From positions 1 to 26,929 of the forward strand of contig JAAMPI010000742.1 in the NCBI GenBank assembly GCA_013054445.1: a stretch of 26,929 nt of DNA, written 5' to 3'. The notes under the pieces were generated by a model. The model was not told the DNA's origin and did not search any database. It saw only the letters and a list, made by a program, of their open reading frames with translations. A program made the position numbers and the translations under genes. Source of the stretch: Cudoniella acicularis. Taxonomy: Eukaryota; Ascomycota; Leotiomycetes; Helotiales; Helotiaceae. Below are positions 9,944-19,380 of this stretch, in pieces (the stretch's first letter is position 1; each line of letters begins with the position of its first letter).

Positions 9944-11516
9944 ATGAAACCTAAGTTGAAGACGTCGACAGGGTGCTTTGTCTGTCGGAAACGACGCAAG
10001 AAATGCAACGAGCTGAAGCCGCGGCGCTCTAGATGTATCAGAAACCACTTGGAGTGCATATGGCTAGTACCACAACTTTTTGCAACTTCCCCAAATAGAG
10101 AAACTTCAAGATCTAGAAATTATGTTCTGGATGGCTAGGTGGCTCGAATAACCCCCAGATCTAGCAACTATAGTACAGACAAACCCTTTGCGGACGATTC
10201 AATAAGAATAGGTTGTGTACGATCAGCAGTTTACAGGCTACCGGAATTTCGTACATCGATCGACCACTACCTCTGCCTTTATTCAAAGAGCGATTTATGC
10301 CAGGCGTCCTTAGAGCAAACGCACATCCAGATTTCCACAACATTCGGTACTTATTCGCGGTGGCGGCGGAATTTAATACAACTATGTGTGCCTTCCTTGC
10401 TACGGCTGCTATGCATGCTTCATGGACGAATTCAAAGCTGAAATTAGTGGCTATAAGATACTATAATTCTGTCGTCATGGCATTATGCTCTCAGATCGCT
10501 CAAGGAGAATCAAATGGGACAGAGGATTAGTTCCTTCTCACCACAAATTTCCTGTGCCTATTCTAGGTTGGTCAGCTGTTCTGATACCCTATTTAGTAAC
10601 ACTTACTAATTGCCATGTCTTCGAGCAATAGATCAACCAGGGGTGGAAGACCAGAAGCAATATTTCAGGAGTAGCAGTCCATATTAGTGGCCTGACACAA
10701 ATCCTTAAGCCCAGAATCGCACAGAACTCCCTGAAAGTGAACTGGGTTCCATCTTCTCAAGATAGAATATCTGCGGAATCGCTCGTCTTCTTCACCTCAA
10801 CTCTTTCCCTCTATCACTCCGACATTGATCTCGTTGGCGATATCATAAGTTGGGATGACCTGAGTTCTTATCTCGAGTTAGAGGTGTTTCCAGCTTGTGC
10901 GGAGCAAGCTAACTCGCCACTTCTCGGTTCAAACTGGAAGCTATATAGGGTCATTTTTGACATTACGCGGCTCGGCCATGATATGCCGCTTGATGAGACG
11001 ACTTATACCTGAGCTAAAAAACTTGCTCAGCAACTATGCCAATGGGAAGAGTACACGCGTCTGAGCGTAGGGAACTCAACAACTCCAGACAAAAATCGCT
11101 CTATTCTGCAGCAAACGCTACTCTACATTTTAGCTGCCTAGATATTAAGTTTGAAGATCTTGCAGCCAGAGACTAAACCCAGTCATCCACGAATCGCCGC
11201 GCTTGTCAAGGAAGTAATGCATATCATCGGAACAACTAAGATAGAATCAAAGTGCGGATTGTACTTTTGCTGACCATTGACTATTCTTTCCTGTGCGATT
11301 CAAACAAACGAACAGGTCTCGTGCTTAAGAAGTGCTTTAGAAAAAGTATAGCTGGCGTCGTATTGTGGAGAAGTGCAAAAGGTGCGGAACGCCATGGAAG
11401 TATTTTGGAACAGAGCATTAGTGGTACAGAACATATGCAGTGGGGGATTTAATTTACCTGATGTTCTTGTATACCACGGAGGAATTCTTGAACATCCGGT
11501 TCTTCAGTCAATATAG
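9944..11516 (+). pseudogene. Decayed Zn(II)2Cys6 transcription factor (fungal_trans_2 type)
   Basis: The first frame starts with a binuclear zinc cluster, GCFVCRKRRKKCNELKP, then CIRNHLEC. Five of the six cysteines are present; the fourth, expected just after KP, is Arg. Beyond a frame change come typical fungal_trans_2 segments: PLFKERFMPGVLRANAHPDF near 10280, WTNSKLKLVAIRYYN near 10425, an in-frame TAG at 10528-10530 where Trp is expected before FLLTTNFLCLF, a possible intron with TACTAAT near 10600, then HISGLTQILKP near 10680 and SPLLGSNWKLYRVIFD near 10915. Further stops follow at about 11010, 11150 and 11270, and the last recognisable frame ends at the TAG at 11514-11516. Intact relatives are nuclear regulators of nearby genes. 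Clearly dead here. Confidence 0.8.
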
Positions 11517-11892
11517 GCTTGTGGGACACCGGCTTGAAATATAATTGTTTGTGTTCTTTGAACTTCTTTCAAATTCATGCTCCTTTTAAATATAGTCAAT
11601 CAGCATTGGTGCATTCAGTGGAATGCCTTATTAATAGCCTATTCGAGCCGAAATACCATATCCTCGCACCGGACCGATCATAAATTCTGCCTGGACAACT
11701 AGGTCCAGTCAATGGCAGTCCCGTGAGCATTTCCTTGTGTGTCCATTATGCCAGCTGGGTATGGGATGTGAAACACCTTTCTAACCAACAAATGAGTTGG
11801 CGATGCGCGTTACGTGACGTAAAATTCTTCTCGCAATAATACAGTTCCCGCAATTAACAACGCCTGGAGTTTGCGTTCGCGGCTTAAATAGG

Positions 11893-11919
11893 GGAGCCAA
11901 TTACTGAACGATGCGCGCT
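11893..11919 (+). promoter_or_regulatory. Direct-repeat element with CCAAT and gatgcgcgct, copy 1
   Basis: Begins ggagccaatta and ends gatgcgcgct. It has the same length and the same ends as copy 2 at 11960, starting 67 bp apart. CCAAT is the binding core of the fungal HAP complex; the conserved gatgcgcgct, which is not a box I know, may bind a partner. A third, partial gatgcgcg lies near 11801. Confidence 0.4.
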
Positions 11920-11959
11920 TCTGGCTCAACTCAAAAAGGAGGAGAAAGCAGGTTTCCGT

Positions 11960-11986
11960 GGAGCCAATCATAAAATGATGCGCGCT
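11960..11986 (+). promoter_or_regulatory. Direct-repeat element with CCAAT and gatgcgcgct, copy 2
   Basis: Begins ggagccaatca and ends gatgcgcgct, with roughly 20 of 27 positions shared with copy 1 and differences concentrated between the two conserved ends. Lies about 425 bp before the esterase start. Confidence 0.4.
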
Positions 11987-12411
11987 CTTGGTAATACCTA
12001 TAGAACAGCAACTAAATTAATTCCGCCCCGAATTAGGCTATTTTGTAGCACTACTTGTTCATGTAGTTTCATTTATTTACACATCTTTTATTCTGTCTTA
12101 TTCGTAAAATAATGTATTTATCTCTGTAAATTTGCTTGTAAATGAGAATTTGCGACCAGAGTACCACTCAAGACATGGAAAGATTGACGATCTTTCTCGC
12201 AAATCCAATTCTCCCCTCTTCAAAGTGCCTAAATAATGTTATAGGCTTTATATCAAAGGGCTGAAAAGCATGAGTATAAAACAAGCAAGTTTTCTCCATT
12301 CTACCCAGCTGTCATTTTAAATCATTAACACAATCTTGCGCAAAGCACTTCACTTTGAAAAGTTTGTGCCTTCTGATACTATTCTCAGACTTTCCCTCAA
12401 GAACCGTGAAC

Positions 12412-13362
12412 ATGAGATCATTCTCGTTCGGCCTTCAAGTTTTGGTGGCAGCTTTCCCCTTGGGGATATTTGCGGGCAAGACAACTTCGATTTCGGATTG
12501 GGGTGACAATCCATCTGGTCTCCCTGCCGTGCTAGTCTATACACCAGACAAAATTGCCGAGAAGCCTGCTATCATCCTCGGAGTGCGTCCTTTTCTTTGA
12601 GTATTGAGAACTTCTCTGATATAAAAATAGTTACATCCTTGCGGCGGAACCGGTTCACAGTATCAGTCGTCAACACCTTTGCCATCATATGCAGACAAAC
12701 TTGGTTTCATCCTACTATTTCCCACCTCAAAGTCACAATCCGGAATGAACTGCTGGGACTGCCATTCAGCGAAATCCTTGAAGCACAACGGCGGTGGCGA
12801 TTCGCAAGGACTTGCAGCCATGGTGAACTGGGCTGTGAAGAAATACGACGGAGATGCATCAAAGATCTTCGTTGTCGGCGGATCATCTGGGGCTATGGAA
12901 TCGAATGTCCTCGCTGCGACCTACCCAGATGTTTTTGCTGGCGCAGCCTCTTACTCTGGAGTCCCAGCAGCATGTTGGGCAGGATCGCCAATGTCAACTC
13001 CTGCATCTTCCGACTTGAACTGCCCCCTGGGCAAGAAGGAGCAAACATATACAGCTCAGAAATGGGGTGACCTGGCTAGAGATTGTTACCCTGGATACAA
13101 CGGCACAAGACCAAAAATGATGATTGTTCACGGGACAGCTGACCAAGCTGTCGTCATTTCCTTGTTAAAAGCGCAGCTTGATCAGTGGAGCAACGTCCTC
13201 GAGGTTTCATTTTCGAAGAATGTCACGAATGATCCTATCACGAACTGGAAGAAAATCATTTATGGCAACGGCACCAAGCTTGTCGGTTATGAGGTCCAGG
13301 GTGGTGGTCACATTCCACCGTTTCAAGGGGATGCTACGCTGAAATTCTTTGGTTTGATGTGA
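12412..13362 (+). CDS. Secreted CE1-type esterase (feruloyl/acetylxylan esterase family)
   Basis: Exons 12412-12582 and 12631-13362 join across a 48-nt intron (GTGCGT..AATAG) to give 300 residues. Residues 1-21 form a signal peptide (FGLQVLVAAFPLGIFAG). The oxyanion region LHPCGGTGSQY follows the splice. The catalytic triad is intact: Ser142 in VVGGSSGAM, Asp228 in HGTADQAV and His284 in GGGHIPPF. NCWDCHSAKSL, GGGDSQG, ATYPDVFAGAASYSGVP and DQWSNVL are hallmark strings of this family, which cleaves ester-linked acetyl or feruloyl groups from xylan. No carbohydrate-binding module is present, and the protein ends right after the KFFGLM typical of the catalytic domain. Cysteine pairs suggest an extracellular fold. 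A TATA-like agtataaaac lies at 12274. Confidence 0.9.
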
Positions 13363-13644
13363 AAAGGGGATGGTATATTCTTTGAACTTTTCCAACACCA
13401 CAAGAACTTCTTTGAAAATATTTGTTGTAAAGCTTCGATTGGAATCCAGGAGAATATCGGCTGTCTTGTAAATCTTTGCATTGAAGTGTCGTGTTGGTCT
13501 CATGTTGATTAGCAGATACCAGTCTCTACACTTCAATAAAAATTCACCTTCACAAGATTGCAACTTTTTTTGATGAAACTTATTTGGTAGACTAACGTGC
13601 CTGACTTCGGCTTTGGTATATTTTTATTTTCATTTCTGCCCGCG
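13363..13644. other. Intergenic space between convergent esterase and dipeptidase ends
   Basis: 282 bp between the two convergent stop codons. AT-rich runs near 13560-13640 could serve as 3' ends for both transcripts. An apparent minus-strand frame (13563-13207) overlaps the esterase and has no family features. Confidence 0.4.
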
Positions 13645-15122
13645 TCAATCCTCCTCTAGACGAGGAACTCCATACCAGTCATAGCCGAGTTTATCTTCGG
13701 GATCTAGATCAGGCATTTGATAATACCCATCATATCTCCACCACTGCCTTCCTTCCCAAACATCTTCTATTGGCAAAACACCTTCCTTAGTCATCTGATC
13801 TCTCATTTTGACAACACCTTTCCATACTCTGATGGTATTCTCTCCAATACACTTCGCCAATTGTTCTTGAGTTGCCCCTCTGTCCAAGAAGGCCTTCATC
13901 AGCACAGGATAACACTTCACATCTTCCAGGCCAGGAATCACACTCGCAATTCCATCGAAATCACTTCCTAAACTGACATGATCCCAGCCAATTCGTCCTG
14001 CAATGTAAAACAGGTGATCCAAAACCATCTCCATTGTCGCATCTTTTCGTTCGACAGACACATGCTCCAGCACAAATGTCACCATTACTATTCCTCCGTT
14101 TGCTGGGACTCTGTCTAATACCCAATCGGGTACATTTCTGGGGCAATCGAACATAGGTTTTGAATTACTGTGGGAGTACATGACGGGTGCTTTTGTGATA
14201 TCAAAAACTTGATTTGTGCAGTCTTCCGAGACATGGGAAAGATCGATAATCATGCCTTACCAACTTTTAAATCAGTCTCATTTTCGTAACAGATAAAAAA
14301 GCAAGCGCAGGGAAGATCTCACCTATTCGATTCATTTCTTTGATCGCGGAACGTCCAAGTGAGGATAAACCCCCATGTACTTGGCCAATCTTCGAAGTTG
14401 AGGAGTTCGCGAAAGAATTATTACACAAATGCGTCATAGCACACTTTGACGTTAGTATCACTCTTTGTTCCCGAAAGGACTAGCTCACATATCTCACACC
14501 TAGAAGATAAAATGCTCTGATAATGCCAATAGAATTCCCTGCCATGTGTAGCTTGTTTTCAAAATATCGGTGAGCCTCTCAGTTTCAATCTCCTAGACCG
14601 ACCCACCCTTCTATTCCGATTGAACATACAATTCTCCCTTGCTGGTATATTCGCTTCACATTATCTGGTTCCCGAACGAGTTTGAAGAATTTTGGTCATG
14701 ACTGCACTAAACAAATCATCATTTCAATCTGCTCAATTGCATCCCTGGCCATATCACTGTACTCTGGGGTCGAGAAATTCTCCGCAGATCGAAGACAAGG
14801 CACGCAAACGGACCAGAACTATGCACCAACCGCTCCTCAAATCGAGCAAATAGTTAACCGAAATCCTCCATGCTTCTCTGCTGCGAATTTCTATTGAGAA
14901 TAGCTCACCTTCACGAAGTTGACGAATATCAGTCATTCCACGTTCAAACCCGGCCTCAATATCGAACTTGGGATTGTTGTGAATTTTGCCATAAAATATA
15001 GCTTGAGGTTGCTGAGGAAGATCATTGTGGCCGTCAAATAATGGTGTAGTTTTGAGGACTTCCTTGACTCGTTCGTCAATATCCAGAAGTTGATATGGAT
15101 GTGTTGATGGTACAGCAGCCAT
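13645..15122 (-). pseudogene. Membrane dipeptidase (peptidase family M19), two internal stops
   Basis: Proposed exons are 15122-14909, 14835-14603, 14551-14489, 14443-14323 and 14255-13645, together 414 codons. All zinc-site motifs survive: PLFDGHNDLP, GIEG then LHMAGNS, IDLSHVSEDC, YSHSNSKPMF and SLGSDFDGIAS. M19 enzymes hydrolyse dipeptides. Two stops fall in exon 2: TAG at 14821-14819 where the family has the Gln of GAQFW, and TGA at 14698-14696 about 40 codons later. The exon 2/3 junction is imperfect: the in-frame donor is GTCGGT, while the stronger-looking GTGGGT four bases upstream would shift the frame. The other introns are good, one with TACTAAC. It is divergent from a Dal5-like transporter. 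Either a recent pseudogene or, less likely, base-call errors. Confidence 0.82.
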
Positions 15123-15615
15123 TTTTGCAGCTTTTGTTGTCAATACAATGGGTGGAGGAAATGGTTCTTGACTTCAGAACAATCTTGAAATTCGAGATCA
15201 AAAAATATTCTAAATTTTAGGGCGATAAGTAATCCTTATCGATTCATCGCCATAGTTGTGGGGAAGGCAGGTCATGGATTCCCCTGACTCGGGAGTCGTG
15301 TAAATTTCGGGACCTGGAGATTTGGAAGCTTTCCCATTTTTGGTTTCTGCCACTGTTGCTCACAGAAAACTTTATCATAACTAAAACCCCACTTTAGGGG
15401 GCGCTATCTGATAAGGTCTCCGAAAATGTTTTCGGGGAGTCTTGATCGGGATATCTATCAACTCGTAAGAGGTACCAAGCATTCCGAGGGACCACTGATA
15501 ACAAAAACATCAGATTATGAGACGGGATGCCATATATGGTTCATGCACGTCTATTTTATTTCCTTTTTCCAAAAAAGTTGAGTGTATTTCAGTACTTGCT
15601 TCTCTGAAATTCGAA
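15123..15615. promoter_or_regulatory. Divergent promoter with clustered GATA motifs
   Basis: The region separates the dipeptidase ATG (15122, minus) from the transporter ATG (15616, plus). It contains the inverted pair at 15223-15241, TTATC at 15372-15376, GATAAG at 15410-15415 (within TATCTGATAAGG) and GATAAC at 15497-15502. GATA factors such as AreA/NIT2 bind clustered HGATAR sites under nitrogen limitation. That suits a dipeptide uptake and hydrolysis pair. Binding is inferred only from motif density. Confidence 0.5.
15223..15241. promoter_or_regulatory. Palindromic GATA pair
   Basis: cgataag, five bases, then cttatcg: a perfect 7-bp inverted repeat with two opposed GATA cores, about 100 bp upstream of the dipeptidase start. 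It is nested in a wider ggcgat...atcgcc inverted repeat (15221-15251). Confidence 0.5.
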
Positions 15616-17240
15616 ATGTCGGACTCTTCAGATATTGAAAAGTCCAAGGTAGCAGGGAGGATCACGGCGGACCACGGTCATCCAGCGTTGGTGGGCTTAG
15701 AAAAACAGGATATCGACGAAGCCCTGGAAATTTTTCAATGACATGGAACAAATGGCGAAGTTCTTATTGTCGTAGATGACGATAAGTTGCGCTAGAAAAT
15801 TGACTTGAGGGTTTTGCCTTTGATGTGAGTTATGCAAAAATTCTCAATGATCTACTTACTTTACGAAGCCACAGTTGTATCACATATATGCTTCAATCAA
15901 TCGATGAGAGCACCTTAGGATATGCAGCTGTCTTCGATTTGCAAAAACAAACTCATCTTGTCGGCACTCAATATTTATGGCTTTCCTCCCTTTTCTACAT
16001 CGGCTATTTCTTGTAGGAGCACCCAACAAACATACTCCTTCAGCGTTTTCCCGTTGCTAAGTTTTTATGTCTGCTACTGTGAGTACCTCATGAACAAGTT
16101 TGAGCAACTCGCTAATTGGTTCTAGGTCATTATCTGGGGATGCGTATTAATGTGCCACGCCGCTTGCCATAATTTCTCAGTACTCGCTGCAGTACGAACA
16201 TTCCTTGGAGTTTTCGGAGCCTCGATTAATCCAGGAACAATGATTGTTTTCTCTATGTGGTACAAGCGCTCAGTGCAACCATTACGAATGGGTATCTGGA
16301 TCGGTCTTGCTGGTATCGCTTATATCATTGCTGGAATTACGAGCTTTGGCATTGGTCACATCCAAGGATCACTCGCCAGCTGGAAGATTATGTTTCTTAT
16401 CTGGGGTGCTGTTACCGCATCCTGAGGCATTGTTCTGTTGCTCTTCCTGCTGAACAACCCCCTACTGCCTCATTTCTCACAGCCGACGAGAAAAGAGGAG
16501 TTGTAAACCGAATCAAGGATAACGGAACAGGAATGGAAAATTGACACTGCAAAAAATCCTAATTCATCGAAGCGCTCAAAGATTCAAAGATACGGCTGCT
16601 CTTCATTTTCGCAGCCACATCAAACAGTCCAAACGGACGCCTCACAACCTTCCAAGGCCTCATTATCAAAGGCATGGGTTTCAGCACTCTCAGAACAACG
16701 CTCATCCAAAGGCCATCCGGAGCCGTCCAATTCATTACTTGCGTTTCTGCTACAACTTTCACCACCAAATTTCCCAATATGCGATTGACAGTGATGCTGG
16801 TGTCCTTGGTCCCTTTCCTCGCTGGAACATCGAACTCTGGTTGATCGATGAGAAAAGACCATATGGAAGGTTGGCATGCCTCTGGATTTCATTCTCATAC
16901 ACTGCAACTTGGACACTTTCTATGGCAGTAGCTACGGCGAACACAGCCGGTCATACGAAGAAGATCACCACGAATGCTTTTTTGTTGATGGGTTACTGTC
17001 TCGGGAACTTCATTGGCCATTCTTTTTCCTGACATCTCAAGCCCCGACGTACAATTTGGGTGTTGGTATGATATTCTTCTGCATCGCGGTCAAAGTTCTC
17101 TCTATCCTTGGAATTTGGGTTCTACTTATGGAAGGATAAGGAGAGGCGAGCGGGCTAGGTTGGAAAGGAGGCGCTAGCGCATGAGAATGGGTTCTTGGAT
17201 TTGACGAACTTGGAGAATGAACAGTTTAAATGTATATTAA
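15616..17240 (+). pseudogene. MFS transporter of the Dal5-like anion:cation symporter family, decayed
   Basis: The ATG at 15616 opens a cytosolic N-terminus that reaches KIDLRVLPLM near 15830. Then come an intron, TYMLQSIDESTLGYAAVF, HLVGTQYLWLSSLFYIGY, CVLMCHAACHNF, AAVRTFLGVFGASINPG, MWYKRSVQPLRMGIWIGLAG, IAYIIAGITSFGIGH and WKIMFLIWG, all classic Dal5-family segments. Breaks are stops at 15739 (TGA), 15793 (TAG), 16014 (TAG) and 16423 (TGA), plus frame changes near 16440, 16540-16560, 16830 and 17030. C-terminal pieces (FFLTSQAPTYNLGVG, ILGIWVLL) run to about 17139, and NGFLDLTNLENEQFK to about 17240. Yeast Dal5 imports allantoate and some dipeptides, which fits the divergent dipeptidase. 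Dead as a transporter. Confidence 0.82.
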
Positions 17241-17970
17241 TTGTCGGTGCAGAAGTAGAAATAATTTGGTGATGTGATGGCAGTTTGAATATGGTTATTA
17301 CTGCAGTATGATTGTGACTTCGCTAAAATAGGGGGCTCAGGGGCTTTGTTCACTGCCCACCTGAGTTTGACGCAAATTGAAAGTCTCGTTTATAATACCG
17401 TGTATTTAATTAAGAGAGATGCAAGGTATGTTAAGACCCTTTTAAATAATTTTCAAACAGTAATACTCCCAAAAACGGATGGTTTAATCGTAGACGGGGA
17501 TTGCGACACATTGGTGGCGGTGCTTGCTAAATTATAGGGGCTTGTACACTGTAATCAGCGCTGAAGTCTACACATCAAAGCAGATTCTTTTTATGTTTGC
17601 GCATGAAGTATAGTTTCATATATGTACTCTGAGATCTGTAAGAGCTAAAGTGCTATCATTTGAATGTCATGGGGAGTCGTTCCGTTATGTGTGGAAAAAA
17701 TTATTATAATGCGTTACGAAAGAGCAAGCGACTGTTGTCTTTCGGCGGGGTACGGGGGGACTTGTTCGCTGAAATTTAGCGAGCGTTCTCTAAAAATCGG
17801 GCGCCATCTAGAAATACCCAGCAAATAGCCCGCCCTCGATTTCTCAACACCATTAAGAACATCGAGAAAACAACGCGGACTTCCTCATTGAAGAAAATCC
17901 AAAGCCAATTGCCACGATGGCGTAAAACGAAATGCGAGTCCTACAGCAAAATGGCGAAATATAAATTCTC
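17241..17970. other. Intergenic region with scattered GC-rich repeat motifs
   Basis: No gene is supported. Three related words recur: ggggctttgttcactg at 17340-17355, ggggcttgtacactg at 17537-17551 and ggggacttgttcgctg at 17756-17771. The last overlaps a small hairpin, tcgctgaaatttagcga (17766-17782). The same motifs reappear near 22196-22267. The 63-codon frame at 17346-17537 shows no family features. Confidence 0.45.
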
Positions 17971-19209
17971 ATGACGATCAACACATCCACAATCAAGTAT
18001 GAATTCTCTACAAGGGGCTCTCGAATCATGGGCCATCGATTTCAATCCAACATTATATACAACGCCGACCATCCAATAGACTATTGGAAAGCCCAACTCG
18101 CATTCCGCGGTTGGTCTCCTCGAGGCAGCAAACTGGGAGCATTGAAAGATCGATTGAAAGCCGCCAACACGACTGAGATGGATCCTCTTGTCCTCGCAGT
18201 AAAGAAAACAATGAGGAATGAATGGCGGAAACAGAATAAATGGGTAAATCGTGTGGTGGACCGGAGAATGGCGATCTCTGATCCGGAGAGGTTTCTCAGA
18301 GACACATTTTATAATGACAGGGGACAAGGTGAAGGCGGACCACCGGTGGTGCTGAAGAACTTGGGTGCTGGGCAGAGACAAAAATTACATGCAGCTGCTG
18401 ATTACCTATTCCATGAAGCAAGTATCTCAGGCTATTTGGTAATCGGCTCTTCGAATAACAAGCTTGGTCAGCAGAAGTTGAGGGAGCTTGATTGAGAGGT
18501 GGGCTGGCCACCTGAGCCCTACCAACCACAGCTGAATCTCCAAAATTTGAAGAGAAAGCGAGATGGTACTAGCGACGGGGAGAAAGGCAAAGGCGAAGAC
18601 GAAGAAGAGGAAGAGGAAGAGGTGCAAGATAAGGACAGTGTAAAAACCGAAGAAGGCAAATCTGATGACGAGTGGGATATCACTGGAGAGTGGGAGCTCG
18701 AGTGCCCAAGCATGGTAAATTGCTTCGGACAGTGCTCACCGTACGCCATGACCATATTCAAGGAAGACCGTCGAGCTAGACGAGAACTCTGTGGGCGCTT
18801 CGATTTTGGCGAATTCCAAGGAATCTTTAGATTTTCTACTCAAACAGGATCAGATGTGCATCGCCACAAACGCCACGACTGTGATATCGATGAGTTCCTA
18901 TTGGATGCCGATGGTATGCCATCGGCCGAGAATCCGACAAGATATTACCGTTGGAGAGGGAAATCAAACGGAGAAGATGTCATAAAACTTGGATCCGATA
19001 GCTGCCTTTACAAGATGATATTTTCCAATGGTGGAAAATCTGTCAAGGGCACATGGGGAACACATAACTCAGATCCTGGAAATGTGAAGTTTCAAGGGGT
19101 CAAGGCAGGAGATCTTGGTCCGTATACAATGTTCAATATCCAGGACAAATGGGATGGTCTTAATCAAGCAGCACACGATAAGGCGAACAGGAACAGGTGG
19201 AGACGTTGA
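17971..19209 (+). CDS. Fungal hypothetical protein with one in-frame TGA (two-part frame)
   Basis: A single frame of 413 codons starts at the ATG at 17971 and ends at 19209, broken only by TGA at 18493-18495. The first part (174 codons) contains DYWKAQLAFRGWSPRGSKLG with helix-turn-helix-like spacing reminiscent of a SAP motif, a basic coiled stretch, then NLGAGQRQKLHAAADYLFHE and SGYLVIGSS. The second part has no ATG until far inside, so it is not a separate gene. It begins with a basic patch (LKRKRDG) and an acidic run of seven Glu, then ITGEWELECPSM, FDFGEFQGIFRF, RYYRWRGKSNGEDV and FQGVKAGDL. Multi-domain fungal proteins of unknown function, often in large paralogous families, share this order as I remember it. 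The TGA may be a recent nonsense mutation, a base error or a readthrough site. Confidence 0.6.
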
Positions 19210-19380
19210 TATTGACTACTGTTGGTCGACATTGGATGATTACTTAGTGATATGCTTAAGATCTCTCGGTCTCTCTGTGGGTACACATCAAAAATATTTT
19301 GTATTTTTATTTGTAAGAATTTAGCGAGCTCACCCAAATCCATCTGTTGATTTCAGGTTCATAGAACACTCACTAGGTAC
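19210..19380. other. Short gap between convergent genes
   Basis: 171 bp between the hypothetical gene (plus) and the Zn2Cys6 regulator (minus). Contains an AT-rich run (aaatattttgtatttttatt near 19291) that could be a transcript end region. Confidence 0.3.

Larger units (their letters stand above)
11517..12411. other. Long intergenic region upstream of the CE1 esterase
   Basis: No gene is visible. The region holds two copies of a CCAAT-containing 27-bp direct repeat (11893-11919 and 11960-11986), a related gatgcgcg near 11801, an AT-rich stretch (12000-12150), and a TATA-like agtataaaac at 12274 about 135 bp before the esterase ATG. Confidence 0.45.

Noticed and set aside
18425..18532. An intron that would remove the TGA at 18493
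   Set aside because: A GTAATC donor near 18439 and a CACAG acceptor at 18532 exist, but splicing would delete the conserved-looking YLVIGSS segment; no short alternative covers only the TGA.
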